From Cryptomeria japonica (taxonomy: Eukaryota; Streptophyta; Pinopsida; Cupressales; Cupressaceae), in assembly GCF_030272615.1 (NCBI RefSeq), contig NC_081409.1:24636406-24698405 (forward strand): 62,000 nt of DNA, given 5' to 3'. The position numbers and the translations under genes are program-made. A model generated the notes under the pieces. It had not been told where the DNA came from. It ran no database searches and saw only the letters and a list, made by a program, of their open reading frames with translations. Every line of letters starts with the position of its first letter. The stretch's first letter is position 1. Positions 1-11,511 of this stretch are shown one piece after another.

Positions 1-331
1 CATTTCTCTTGAACTCGAATTGTGAACTTTATAAAAGGTTCGACAAATGAGTATGAAACTCGTTTAATGAAGACTTAAGTCCTAGGAAAATAATTACCCT
101 TTTTTTTTAATAGACTATAAACGAAAAATAAAAAGGGGGCAACAAAGAACACATCAAGAATTTTGGAATGGAAAGGCAGAATAGATGTTCACAAGACAGA
201 GAAAGAGACATTACCAGAGTTTAGATATATTTCAGCACTTGGTGATATATCTTTGGTGAATGTAGAAGCACTTGATAAATTGGTTGTGTTGAAGTTGGAG
301 AAGCTTCCCACTAAGTTGACAGGTCCTCTCA

Positions 332-389
332 AGGCAAGTCCATAGTAACAATACCTCACAAGGCAAGTCCATAGTAACAATACCTCACA
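332..389 (+). repeat. Perfect 29-bp tandem duplication over a splice donor
   Basis: Positions 332-360 and 361-389 are identical copies of a 29-bp unit starting AGGCAAGTCC. The duplication contains the proposed GC donor of the LRR gene, so the donor motif is present twice, 29 bp apart. Confidence 0.9.
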
Positions 390-726
390 CACCATTTCAA
401 TTTTGCATGTTATTGTTATGGTTTTTAACTTTTTATTATTGCCTTTTTTAGTTTTAATGTTTTCAATGTTCAACTTAAGTTATAACAAAAAACAGTAACT
501 GTTCTTGCAGTTACTGAGAAGCTTAAAGAAAATAACAGTCACAGAATAGCTAGAAGAAGTGGACAACTTATTAGAGACAGTGCTAAATTCCTCCTTGAAA
601 AATTTAATTCTATATTTTTCAGAAGCAACCAACTCGTCTAGCCAAAGGGAAGATAACAGTGAAAAGGAAGAAAACAATGAAGTGGAAAAAAACAGCAAAA
701 TGGCATTTAATATCTTTTTTCAGGGT

Positions 727-1935
727 TTAAATGAGTTGAACTATCTGAAAGTGTGGAATTGCAAGTCTTTGTGTAAGCTTCCCGAGCAAGTATGTAGATT
801 ACAGAACCCAAGAACACTCGTATTGTCAGATTGTACTAACTTGAAGCGTATCTCGGAATTGATTTGGCAAGTTACAACTCTAACATGTTTGAATCTGGAA
901 GGGTGCTCAAATTTGCAAGAATTGCCTCCTATGATTGGTCAACTTACAAACCTAATAGGTTTATGTTTGAGTAATTGTGAAAGTTTGGAAGAATTGCCTT
1001 CTATCTTTGGTCAATTTACAGTCTTAAAACAGTTGGATTTGTCTAATTGTAAAAGACTAAAAGAATTGCCTTCTACTTTTGGTCAACTTATAGCCCTAAC
1101 ACAGTTGGATTTGTCCAATTGTACAAGATTGCAAGCATTGCCTTGTACATTTGACCAATTTACAGCCCTTACAGAATTGAACTTGTTCAATTGTGAAAGA
1201 TTTCAAGAATTTCCATACACCTTTGGTGAACTTATAGCTCTAACAGAGCTAAATTTGTCCAATTGCAAAAGATTACAAAATTGCCTTATACTTTTGGCCA
1301 ACTTACATACCTAACACAATTGAACTTGTTCAATTGTGAAAGATTGCAAGAATTGCCTTCTATCTTTGGTCAACTTAAAACTCTAACAGAGTTGGACTTG
1401 TCCAATTGTGAAAGATTGAAAGAATTGTCTTCTACTTTTGGCCAACTAATAGCTCTAAAACATTTGGACTTGTCTTGTTGTGAAGATTTAGAAGATTTAC
1501 CCTCTAGTTTTGGCCAACTTATAGCCCTAACAGAATTGAACTTGTCGAGTTGTGAAATGTTTCAAGAGTTGCCTTCTACCTTTTGTCAACTTATAGTTCT
1601 AACAAAACTAAACTTATCTAATTCTAAAAAATTGGAAGAATTGCCTTTTGCTTTTGGCCAATTTACATCTCTAACCCTATTGAATTTGTCCAACTCCGAA
1701 AGCTTGAAAGAATTGCCTTTTAGCTTTGAGCAACTTAAAACTCTACACAACTTAAATTCAAGTTTCTGTAAAAGACTTGAGAAGTTACCTGACACCTTTG
1801 GTCAACTTGAAGCTCTACAAAACTTACATATGGGGTCCTGCAAAAGGCTTGGGGAACTACCTGCCAGTTTTGAAAATCTCAAATCTCTTAAATATATAGA
1901 TCTACAATCTTGCAATAATTTGGACTCAGACATTT
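727..1935 (+). repeat. 72-bp coding tandem array (24-residue LRR units)
   Basis: About 17 head-to-tail 72-bp units, each encoding one leucine-rich repeat. Units between about 940 and 1740 are the most alike, sharing the words TTTGGTCAACTTA, CTAACA and TTGTCCAATTGT, which suggests recent unequal exchange. The outer units are more diverged. Confidence 0.9.
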
Positions 1936-2060
1936 GTCAGATCAATGCTAACATAAAAATTGTAAGGAAAAGTGAGCATCTTTGTGTTGACTGCCTGAAG
2001 GACAGAAAGTTAAATATTGTCAAAAACTCTTGGGATCGTACAATAAACTGGGAAGAGTAG

Positions 2061-4410
2061 ACAATGTTTTTCTCCATGAGACTATAGGCTTTGTAATATT
2101 GTTGGTTTTCTAAAGATGAATGTAGAATGATGAATGTAGAATGTTTGTTGTACAATCAAAAAGTAATATGAGCTTTATATTTACCCTAATTGAACTATCA
2201 GATTACAAGTTGTTTAACAATCTTATTAATTTGTGTATCTACTAATCAATTAAATTATATAATTTTGAAGAATAATTTAATAAGTATATTTTCAAATATT
2301 AAAATATAAAAATTTCAACAAAAAATATTCAAAAAATTAATTATTATGAATTTGATTGGTTTAGTGAGTTTTATGTCAATTTTGGGACCTTCATGTTGTT
2401 TAAGATAATCAAGTATCTTTCAAATAATGAAATATTGATTATTTAAAATGCATTATGTACTAACAAGTGCTTTTAAAATATTAAAATATTATATGTTTAA
2501 ATGTTTTATGTACTAATAATATCTTACACATGGCTATTAAGTATATTTAAATATGTTTTAGTATGTGTAATAATAAGACATTAATGCAAATGACTTAACA
2601 ACAAAATTGATACTTGCACCAAAGAATAAATAAGAAATTAAAAATTTCGAGGTTAAACAAATATTTATCTATTTAAATATAGACGTGAATTTTCAAGAAA
2701 GAATATTATTATAAAAATACATGTAACATTTAACATTTATAATAGATTTACTAAAAGTTTACATATTATATAAAATTAATACTTTAATAGAGAGATAGAA
2801 TGATAATAGATATAAGACAAATTTTAATATTAATGTAATGATATAATAGAATTGTTATGATACTATATTCCAGTTCACCTTAGTATTTTTTTTTTAAATA
2901 CATTCTTTTATTTTACACTACTCTTTATGTCATACTATATGAAATTAACCTGTTTATGAGAAATTAACAAATAATAATAAAGATCCTCTAAACTTTGGAA
3001 GTGGTCAAGAGTTTTTTGGGTACATAGCTTTGAAGGTCATCACATTGTGGATGTTCATGAAAGTTTTGAACTTTTCCAAAATTTTGGATGACATGATTTT
3101 TTATTTTTATTTTTTTAAATTAGATCTCAATAGTTTTGATGGTTCTCATAACCATGTCAGACTCCAACAAGGTTATAACCTTCAAATTTTTTAAAATAAT
3201 TAAATATATATATATATATTCTAGCATGGTTTGAGCCTAGAAAAAACACTTACAATGCATCTTTTCTCATGAGGTCACTTCTATGGGCCATCATTCCCTA
3301 TTAACACATTTCTCTTGTTCAAACCCATGAGCTCAACAACTCAACGAAGACCCACAACTTGTGAGCACAACTATCCAATGGAGGCACATTTCTTATGAGC
3401 ACAAAAACAACCTAGCAAAGGAACAAGTCTTTTGAGCTTAGTGTCCCTACAATGGTTTGAACCTTGGTAGTTGCCTCACCAACAAAATTACTTTACCATG
3501 AGTCTATGCTTCAATTAGCATATGAACTTTTATTTTTATCATCTATTATTAAATTTATATTTATATTATATGTAGTGTTAGGAAATAGGGTTCACAAGCT
3601 TATGTATGCAAACTAGGAATTAAACCTATATCCAATGATTACACTTAGAAGGAGAGTGGATCCTCTTCACTCAATCCTAGATATCTTATTAAAAAGGACT
3701 AAACACAAGGTAAATTTAGTACTCTTTGAATTGAGTTGAAAATGAGTCAAGGAAAGATTTAATTTGAATGTAAGATCTAGGGCTAAACATGTGATATTAT
3801 CAATAATCAACCCATACAAATAGTCTCAAATCAAACATGTAGACATAAGTATAGATATGAAAATATCAAATAGAGAGAAACTTGTGTCTGAAATCTAGAC
3901 TAAAAAATGCTAGACAATGGTGCTTAGGGCGTCCTTGTCCTCAAAGTGTTAGATGTAGACAACAAATATATTTTTGTGATCAAGAAATTGTTTTGTGTGT
4001 TTTCCTAAAGTTTCATCAAAAAAGCGTCAGATAATGGTGCCTAGGTGATCTTGTCCTCGTTCTACCTCTACAAAAGTCAATTTTGTTTATCTCAATCTTC
4101 TCTTCCTAAATCAGTAATTGTTCTCTCTTCAATCTACCACCTACACACAACAAAATTGTGTTGTTGATAAAGGTTTTCCTAGGTCAAACCTTAGTTTTGG
4201 AATTAACTCTATAATTGAATTGAAATGTAAAGCATACCTTTTTTGAAGTCCACATAAAGAATTTGTCATGTATGAATGTGGAAATGTATTCATATCATCT
4301 TGATCATAGATGCCATCTTGAATGCATGAAAGATAAATACTTGACCTATCCTTCATTGCCTTGACAATGCTTGATCACTTTCTCACTTGAATTTGCTTCA
4401 TAAAAATATA
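2061..4410. other. AT-rich intergenic stretch
   Basis: I see no gene here. The DNA is strongly AT-rich, with an (AT)n run at 3203-3220. A loose direct repeat of about 35 bp (words CAATGGTGC and CTTGTCCTC) occurs near 3909 and again near 4024. The part from about 3575 has the feel of LTR sequence, but no paired end or target duplication could be found. Confidence 0.5.
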
Positions 4411-4530
4411 ATTTAGACTTACAGAAGCCAATATTACTCATATTGTTAGATTTTACTAACATGAAGCATATTCTAGAATTGATTCAGGAAATGATAAATC
4501 TAACTTTTTTGAACTTAAATGGGTGCTCTT
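4411..4530 (+). pseudogene. LRR gene fragment related to 800-930
   Basis: About 120 bp align by eye with about 800-930 of the LRR pseudogene, including the shared words TTACAGAA, CTCATATTG/CTCGTATTG, GAATTGATT and GGGTGCTC. The translation from 4443 reads LLDFTNMKHILELI then LTFLNLNGCS, matching the unit LSDCTNLKRISELI then LTCLNLEGCS. Nothing of the receptor is recognisable before or after. It is probably a remnant of a duplicated neighbour, or of the same locus after deletion. Confidence 0.75.
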
Positions 4531-6279
4531 TTACTATAATCACAAATGTTGAAATAAAAAACCACAATCTTACACACATGCTTGCATGGAGATTGATGAA
4601 ACTTTACTCCACAATGCTTGAATGATGGATATGCAACCTTGAATATCTAAAAATTCTTGATGACGAATGCTTCATGGGTGCATAGATATTATAGATGGAG
4701 TCGTAAATTGCTTCTTAGATCTAAAATGAACTGATAGGATGTCTTTATATAGGGTTCTCTAGGTAAAGTACCAATTACATCAACCTCCAACAGTCATGTG
4801 TAGCCTTGGGAATCAAATGCTATATATCGCACCTATCCCATCTCAAAGTAGGGCCCATTTGAGAGGGACTAGGGCATTTTGGGGTGTCATGTACCATAGT
4901 AGGGTATTTTGGGGTGCCTTGCTACAGACTAAGGCATCCAAGACCTTGGTCCTTCTATAAATAGGGCCAAAATAAGTAGCCAAGGGGATGGTATCCCATA
5001 GTAGGACCCACCAAAATCTATGTATATGACATCAAAGTTGGATAGTAGGCTCAAACAAAACCTACAGAGTAGATGAGGATAGGACATGCTAAAGTAGGAG
5101 CACAAACATGAGGTATGAATTGCATTGGTGATAATTTACGATGCTACACCTTCTCTATAAAGGGAATACCAAGACCATTTTTAAATGGGTCTATGAAATA
5201 ATGATGAGTAGGGAGAATAAGTATCTAGTGTTAATAGTCTTTGTTTCACAAGTCTAATTAGATAAGATGAAAATGTATTTTTAGTTATTTATAGTCAAAT
5301 ATGTTGTGAAAGTTTTGAATGCAAGACATTGTCTCCTGATTTTGTACTTAGATATCATATGGAATATGAATATCAAGGATGTTCATATTCTCTTTTTTTT
5401 ATCCTTTGAATTCATGTCAGCTGTTTATTACTTACTTTCAAGGAAAGAATTAAAATGTTCTAAGTAGTTGAAAATGAATTTGGGTATATAATCACGATAT
5501 TCAAGTTATGGTGTCATGGCGTTTCATTAAAATGTGTTAACATAAGCTGTTAATATTGGAGATATTCATAGATCCATTTTACAATGTTACTGCAAATGTT
5601 TGTGTCCATCTATAAACAATAATAGGGCTGAAGGAGTGCTAAGGCACTATTTCTAAATCTAGATTTATAAAAAGAATGAGATTAGGTGTAATATTTCATA
5701 CAATATTTATCATATAAATATTGAACAAATTATTTAAGAAAAATGTAATTAGCAAAAGACTGAGAATGACTTTGATGAAAGTGACAAATTGTGTCCTTAT
5801 TGCCATGATTAAGTCTTCAAAAGATTTTCTTTGCTAAATCCATATGGTTTGGACTCGTTTCTTGTTGGATAGTAGAATTAGGCTTTGGTAATAAAATAAG
5901 GAATGTGGAGAAAATCCTTAGCCTTCTCTAGTGCATTGTGAAGGAGGTTCTATAGGGACTTCAATTCCTTGTTCGATCTTTGTAAGACCTTTTCTGTTAT
6001 ATCCTTGTTTAGAAATCATATCATAGAAAACCCCATAATGTGTTTGTAATGTTTTTGAATAAGCAAAAAACAAGTTTTAAGGGAATGTGTTTGTAATGTT
6101 AGCATAATTCATTGTTTCAACTGTTTCTACTATTTTATAACAGTGTCTGTCTATTGTTCCTCAATGGTGATATAACTGCTTTATGTCATTCCTCAATGGT
6201 GATATCATTGCTTTATGTATTGTATATTTTCAATCAGCCAATAATTCAAATCAACACATTGTCTTTGTCTCTTATGCTC
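4531..6279. other. Intergenic stretch, no gene seen
   Basis: No coding region is supported. Around 4860-4930 the phrase TAGGGCATTTTGGGGTG occurs twice with small changes, inside a GC-richer patch that ends with the TATA-like word CTATAAATAGGG near 4955. This could be an old LTR promoter region, but no partner LTR was found. Confidence 0.4.
6157..6218 (+). repeat. Two-copy 30-bp direct repeat
   Basis: Positions 6157-6186 and 6189-6218 match at 28 of 30 bases and begin TTCCTCAATGGTGATAT. This is a short local duplication in non-coding DNA. Confidence 0.8.
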
Positions 6280-7925
6280 CTTTATTTAGTATCAAAGAAA
6301 AAATGTGATATTGGGAGTGTAGAAGGCATGTGTGGAGGAAGCATGGGAGACTCTTTCATTCATAGTCTATGTGAAGAAGCCTCAGTCTGTGTGAAGAAAA
6401 CTTTTGACTGCATGGAAGGCACTTTTAGTGTTGCATGGAGACTATGTGGAGTGTTGTGTACATAACTTATGTTGTAGAAGAGTCGTCAAGGTTTGATTTC
6501 ATTATTTGTTGTGTTGCAGTGGAGACAATATTTTCTTTTGAATGTCAATTTTTCCTAATGATGCTAGTAGTGTTGCTAGCAATCATGGTGCCTAGAATGC
6601 AATTCCAAATAGTACCTAAATGGTTCTCATCGTTCATAAAAGAATGTATTTTTTTCAATAAGAGTGTATATGTCCTTACATCATTAATAAAACTTTTTTC
6701 TTTTGTGGAGTATATTTTCTTTGGTGTTTATCATAGATACTCTAAATATTCTACTCTCTGATGCACAAATTCTTAAAGGATCCAATTATGCTGCTTGGAA
6801 GAATAAGACACACATGATTCTTTAGTTTGAAGAATTATAGGAGATTGAACTACTGGAGCCATCACCCGTCCTAATGATGTTGATGAGTGGAAGAAGTTTG
6901 ACAAAGAAGATACCAAAGCCTTGATGTTGATAACTTCCAACATCAAAGATTATGTTTAGATATATGTTTGAGATACAAAAACATCAAAGGCAGCTTGGGA
7001 TGCACTTTCCAACATCTACGAGGCAAAGAACCAAACTAAGATTCTTCATCTTTAGTCTAAGCTTCATACACTTAGTATGTAGGGTAGCAAGAAATTTGAG
7101 AGCTTTTTGTGTTGTGTGTCTACTCTTTGAGTAGAGATTCTTACCCTTGGTGAGAAAGTACTAGACAAATTTCTTGTCCCAATCACCTTGCAAGCCCTTC
7201 CTTCTCAATTTCATACATTTGTCACGACTTTAAATATCACCAAACAAAAAGTATCTTTTGAGGAATTGGTAAATCTGCTTGAACAAGAAGAGGCCATTCA
7301 GTATCTACAAGATGATTTTGGTGAGAAAACTCTAGTCTCTCAACAACATTGAGGAAAGAAGATTCAAAAGGGACCCTCTTGGAAGTAGCCATCTTCTTAG
7401 AAGCAATGTTCACAGTTGCAGTAGTCTTCTAGAGGAAATTATTAGTGTCACATGTGTCATACTGACACACATGATATTGATCATTGTCAATACAATGGCC
7501 TTACTCAAGGCAATTCTAGTAAGGAAAGTCCATCTAGTTGAAGTCATTCTCGATAATTGAGAGGATGTCCTCATCATACAAAACAAAGAGGACATGTGGC
7601 TAGACAATAAGATGAGGTATATAATGAGGATATACCTATAGATACAAATTATGGTGTCAATTTGAACTTAGTTCTAGTCTCCCAAACTACTCCATCATTA
7701 GGGGACGTTTGGTTGATTGACTCTAGTGAAAGCAAGCATATGACCAAAAACAAAGAGTTATTTGATGCTCTCACTACACAACCTACTAGTGATCTCATTC
7801 AGATAATTGATGATAAAGAATGTTTTGTTGAAGGCATTGGTTCTATCACCATTCCTCTTAGCATGAGTGTCAGTATTGAGTTGTCATTGATATCAACATG
7901 CATAGATGTGTTACAGAGGTGATAT
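6280..7925 (+). mobile_element. Copia retrotransposon relic (gag and protease)
   Basis: A decayed Ty1/Copia polyprotein start. A degenerate initiator-methionine primer site (TTAGTATCAAAG) lies near 6285. Gag follows from about 6757: KGSNYAAWKNK, later DEWKKFDKED and KAAWDALSNIYEAKNQTKIL, the usual order of the UBN2-type Copia Gag. Near 7447 a worn zinc knuckle CHMCHTDTHDIDHC is readable. At 7662-7922 the protease region reads WLIDSSESKHMT, where active copies have DSGA, so the catalytic loop is damaged. There are at least eight in-frame stops. No integrase or RT follows and no LTR is recognisable, so the element is truncated at both sides. Confidence 0.8.
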
Positions 7926-7978
7926 GGTTATGTATGCAAGGGGAGATGAGTTGCATATGAGATGAGGTTGCAAAAGTG

Positions 7979-8081
7979 TTGGTTCAGATTCGTGTTGGTT
8001 CGAGTTGGTGAAATGTTAGTTCAGATTCATGTTGGTTTGAGTTGGTGAAATGTTAGTTCAGATTCATATTGGTTCAAATTT
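7979..8081 (+). repeat. 37-bp minisatellite, about 2.8 copies
   Basis: Units start near 7979, 8016 and 8053 and share TTCAGATTC, TTGGTT and GAGTTGGTGAAATG. It directly follows the Copia relic and has no coding sense. Confidence 0.8.
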
Positions 8082-8259
8082 GGAATCAATGCAAGGGAGT
8101 TTGTTCATGCCGACCTCATAATGTGATTCTATGTTTATCACTGAGAGATTTTACTTTGACAAGATGCCTTGACTTCTTTGTAGATCCATCAAGTCTTGTC
8201 AATCAAGCTTCAGAAGAGTGTTGTTGAAAATCTATAGTGATGAAGCATTTGGGTGTGAG

Positions 8260-9125
8260 ATCTTTCATGTCTCTATGACACCCTCATTGTTTGGTATGAC
8301 TTTGGCTTTCAATGAGACCTCTTTCGAGCTAAGCAGATACCCAATGTTATACCAACATCCCTATTTCAATGAGACTATGAATGTGTCTTGTCAACTTGTA
8401 GTTCATTGTGATTTTACCTTTCGCCAAGACACCTCTTAGGCTTTTCATATTTTTTATGTCATATCGATGTACCCATTTTGATGTGATATTCGATCGGTCT
8501 TAGTGATACAGTGTCTTGTTTAGTGTGACCTTGCATGTCATTGTGACTTAGTTTGGTCATTGTAGATCCCCTATGTTATGTCGATTTTGATGTGGCCTTT
8601 GATGTGTCTCATCGACATGTTTCATTTTGCTTTTCACCAGCCTTTAGTACTATACCAATATAATTCCTCTTTGATATGATGTAGAAGATATCCTGTTGAT
8701 AATTTTCTTTTTTATATGACTTGGTGTTATGTCAAAATAACTTTTCCTTTATGTCATCCCTTTGAAGCTATAGTTATATAATTTCTTTTAGGTTGTGACC
8801 TTGAGGAGTCTTGGGAAAATACAGTTGGGGTATTTTAGCTGATAATGTTCCTTTTTCAATGTGACATTAGATGTGTCTTACTGATAATATGTTTTTTCAA
8901 TGTGACTTATCTTTTCAGCAAAAGTGAATTTGTCTCTTGTCAGGTCTTTAGTGCTATACTCATATGAATCTTTTCGTTGTGATGCTTGAGCATGTCTTGC
9001 CAATATAGTTTTATTTTCAATGTGACTTTGTGCTTTGGTGAGACCTATTTTGGACTATGTAGCTCCCTTAATCATGTAGATATCCCTATTTTGGCATAAC
9101 ATCTTATGTGTCTCATCAACATGTC
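8260..9125 (+). repeat. Old degenerate repeat with the word CAATGTGAC
   Basis: The phrases TTCAATGAGAC, TTTCAATGTGAC, ATGTGTCTCATCGACATG and close variants recur about ten times at irregular spacing. It looks like a heavily mutated tandem array. Short ORFs inside it are by-products. Confidence 0.45.
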
Positions 9126-9508
9126 AATTATGTAAGACTTTTCCTTTTGAAAAAACCCAAATTGCTTCTTCTCGGCCCTTTGGAGCTAGAGCCATATGGT
9201 TATTTTTCACTATGTTGCATACAAAGTCTTGGTCAAATACCTCAAACAACAAGGATAGATGAAAGGACATTTTTTCCACCTTACCAGAGTACGGAGATAT
9301 AAGTGGTGCACATGGACGGTTGACCAAGTTTGAGTCAATGACACAAAGGGAGATGCTAAGGACGTGGAGTATATGGGACAAATCAATTCCCATCTAGATG
9401 AAAGGGGAGGTATTGCTAACAGAGATTGGTTACTTGGACACACCAAATATGGTATTTTGCAGTCGAATCTGAAATGATCGTAAAAGGTTGCATTTAATGG
9501 GGAACAAG

Positions 9509-10398
9509 TGTAAGGAAGTTAAGTAGCGGAACAACTTCCTACACTAACCTTGAGAGGAGGATAATGCAAAAACTTTTATAAATCTTTATAATAGTTACGA
9601 AAAATAGAAATAGATATAATAACATTCAAACCATAACATAATGATTTACATGGGGAAAACCCTTTCGGGAGAAAAACCCCACACTCCAAAAGTTGCCCAA
9701 TATATTATTCAACAATCAAAACAGATTACAACATACTTGCAGAACAAACTCTTCGTAGGAGTACCACTAATCAGAAATTCAAAGGTAACTCAATAGCCAT
9801 AAGACTCTTACACAACCCCTATCTCATGCACCTCATATATAGGAGATACAATACAAAAAATCGTTAAACAGTATTACAAAACCATGGACTAAAACCACCC
9901 AATAAGGTGTAGCCGACCTTATCTCCCTTCTAGATGCCCTATGAAATGTTACAACACACATCAACGCATGTTACTACATTTTACAACTCATTTATATGTC
10001 CAATACAAATTATATTTCTTATTTTTGGAGTACAAACTTCCGGAGGCCATAACTTGAGAGCCGTGTGTTTGTTGACAAATCGTTTGAAGTGATGAAAAGT
10101 TGGCAAAGTGCTCCATTGCCTCATAAGATGCTATGTCACTTATGCACACTTTTTCAAGACGTTTAGGGGCCTCTACATTCCTCAAAATCAAATTTAAACC
10201 TTTCATTGGACCCCTCCAAAATGGAAAATTTAATATCTTCAAAACTTGTTGTGATCTTGCGACGTAACTTTACTGGAATGCTTATCTAGCCAACGAGAAG
10301 CTTCAGGGACAATTTTGTGCCATTTCATTCTCAAATGAAAACTTACTATAAATAGTAACCTCATGTAAATGCAAGGTTGAGACACCATTTTTCCAACA
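9509..10398 (-). repeat. 3' LTR of Copia-A
   Basis: 890 bp, TG...CA ends, aligned over its length with 25564-26452. A TATA-like CTATATATG is readable on the minus strand near 9834-9842. Confidence 0.92.
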
Positions 10399-10413
10399 AA
10401 TCTCCCACTTGTT
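10399..10413 (-). promoter_or_regulatory. Polypurine tract of Copia-A
   Basis: On the minus strand the bases next to the 3' LTR read AAGTGGGAGATT, a typical Copia plus-strand primer. Confidence 0.8.
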
Positions 10414-10456
10414 GAACACCTTGCAAGAGCGAAGGGAGTATCAACATAATAAATCA

Positions 10457-11481
10457 ATTGCTAGGGGCCATGAGGCCCATAGATTCTGAACACCATCTAA
10501 ACTTCTTTGTGCTCACAGCCTTAGTTAAAGAATATGCAACATTCATCAAAGTTTCTACCTTAACCAACTTCACCCTACCATCTTTGACCATGTCTCTGAC
10601 AAAATGATATTGAATGTCAATGTGTTTGGTCTAGGCATGAAATGTCAGGTTCTTAGCTAGGCAGATCACACTCTAACTATCACAATAAACTATTACAGCT
10701 CCTTGTTTTATTCCAATGTCTGAACACAGTCTCTTAAGATAAATTTCCCCTTTACGAGCATGAGTAGCTACCATATGCTCTGCTTCAGTAGTGGACAAAG
10801 AAACCATAGCCTATTGCTTACTCATCCAACTAATTGCACCACCAAATAAAGTAAACACATAAGCACTAGTGGATCTTCTACTATCAATAGCACCTGCCCA
10901 ATCCGAATCCACATTACCATGAATATCAAAGGAAAGCACATCTTCAATTGAATTACCATGATAACACAAAGAATACTCTGAGGTACACTTCAAGTATTTG
11001 AAGACTCTTTTAACTGCATCCCAATGAGGATTAGACATATATCTGGATAGAACTCCCACTGCTTGGGCAATGTTTGGTCTAGCACAAACCATAGCATACA
11101 TCAAACTTCCAATTGCACTTTGGTAAGGCACTTTTCTCATGTCTTCCATCTTAGATGGGGATGTAGGATAATCTGCAACAAATAATTTCATTCCAACTGT
11201 AAAAGGAACACACAATTGTCTACAATCCTGCATGTTGAGCCTCTGTAACACTAAATTCGCATTCTTACTATGGCCTAGCCATAGCTTTATGTTCACTCTA
11301 TCTCTTCTAATTTAGATCCCAAGAATGTGTTTTGCTACACCAAGATCTTTCATTTCAAATTTAGCAGTGAGTTGAGACTTTAGTTCTGAAATCATACCTT
11401 TCCCTTTAACAATGAATAAAATGTCATCAACATACGATGCAATGTACATGAAAGAATCACCATTAGTTTTATAATAAACAC
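10457..11481 (-). pseudogene. Copia-A RT (C-terminal part) and RNase H
   Basis: Reads downward from the edge of the inserted transposon. 11481-11312 begins with HCVYYKTNG, continues through the RT catalytic motif YVDD (11423-11434) and ends near AKHILGI. After a stop, 11296-10811 carries the RT connection (VPYQSAIGSLMYAM, RPNIAQAVGVLSRYM) and RNase H (DSDWAGAIDSRRSTSAYVF). Past a further stop the sequence continues with SLSTTEAEHM, VYCDS and TKHIDIQYHFVRD to the usual Copia C-terminus near 10460. The reading frame shows several stops, so it cannot make a full protein. The missing first part of RT lies at 22471-22990 beyond the insertion, and the two halves join in frame at the codons for DH. 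Confidence 0.9.
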
Positions 11482-11485
11482 AGTG

Positions 11486-11511
11486 GGGTGGTTGCAAGAA
11501 GTTGAGTCCCA
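11486..11511 (+). repeat. Left terminal inverted repeat of the DNA transposon
   Basis: Begins GGGTGGTTGCAAG and ends GTCCCA. It matches the reverse complement of 22441-22466 at 19 of 26 positions with no gap. Confidence 0.82.

Larger units (their letters stand above)
121..2060 (+). pseudogene. NLR-type disease-resistance gene, 3' LRR part, broken
   Basis: This is the C-terminal leucine-rich-repeat region of an intracellular immune receptor of the plant NLR class; TIR/NB-ARC domains would lie left of the window. Seen: an open stretch 121-333, a likely GC-AG intron 334-510 (donor AAG|GCAAGT, acceptor TTCTTGCAG, phase 0 on both sides), then an exon to the stop at 2058. From 727 there are about 17 units of 24 residues of the form LxxLxLSNCxxLxELPxxFGQ. 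A short tail with CVDC follows. Damage: in-frame TAG at 547-549, and one base missing near 1279, so units 1-8 and 9-17 lie in different frames. Known: such LRRs govern recognition and autoinhibition. The LPxxFGQL style resembles conifer TNL receptors, but the TNL assignment is inference because no TIR is visible. The single-base loss could also be an assembly error. Confidence 0.85.

Noticed and set aside
6112-6761. Two overlapping plus-strand ORFs of 117 and 108 codons
   Set aside because: Composition is hydrophobic and low-complexity, they overlap in different frames across a local duplication, and no motif, start context or partner supports a gene. They sit near the 5' end of the Copia relic.
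9390-9415. GAAAGGGGAGGTATT as a polypurine tract of another element
   Set aside because: No TG-starting LTR follows it and no partner LTR was found, so it stays an isolated purine run.
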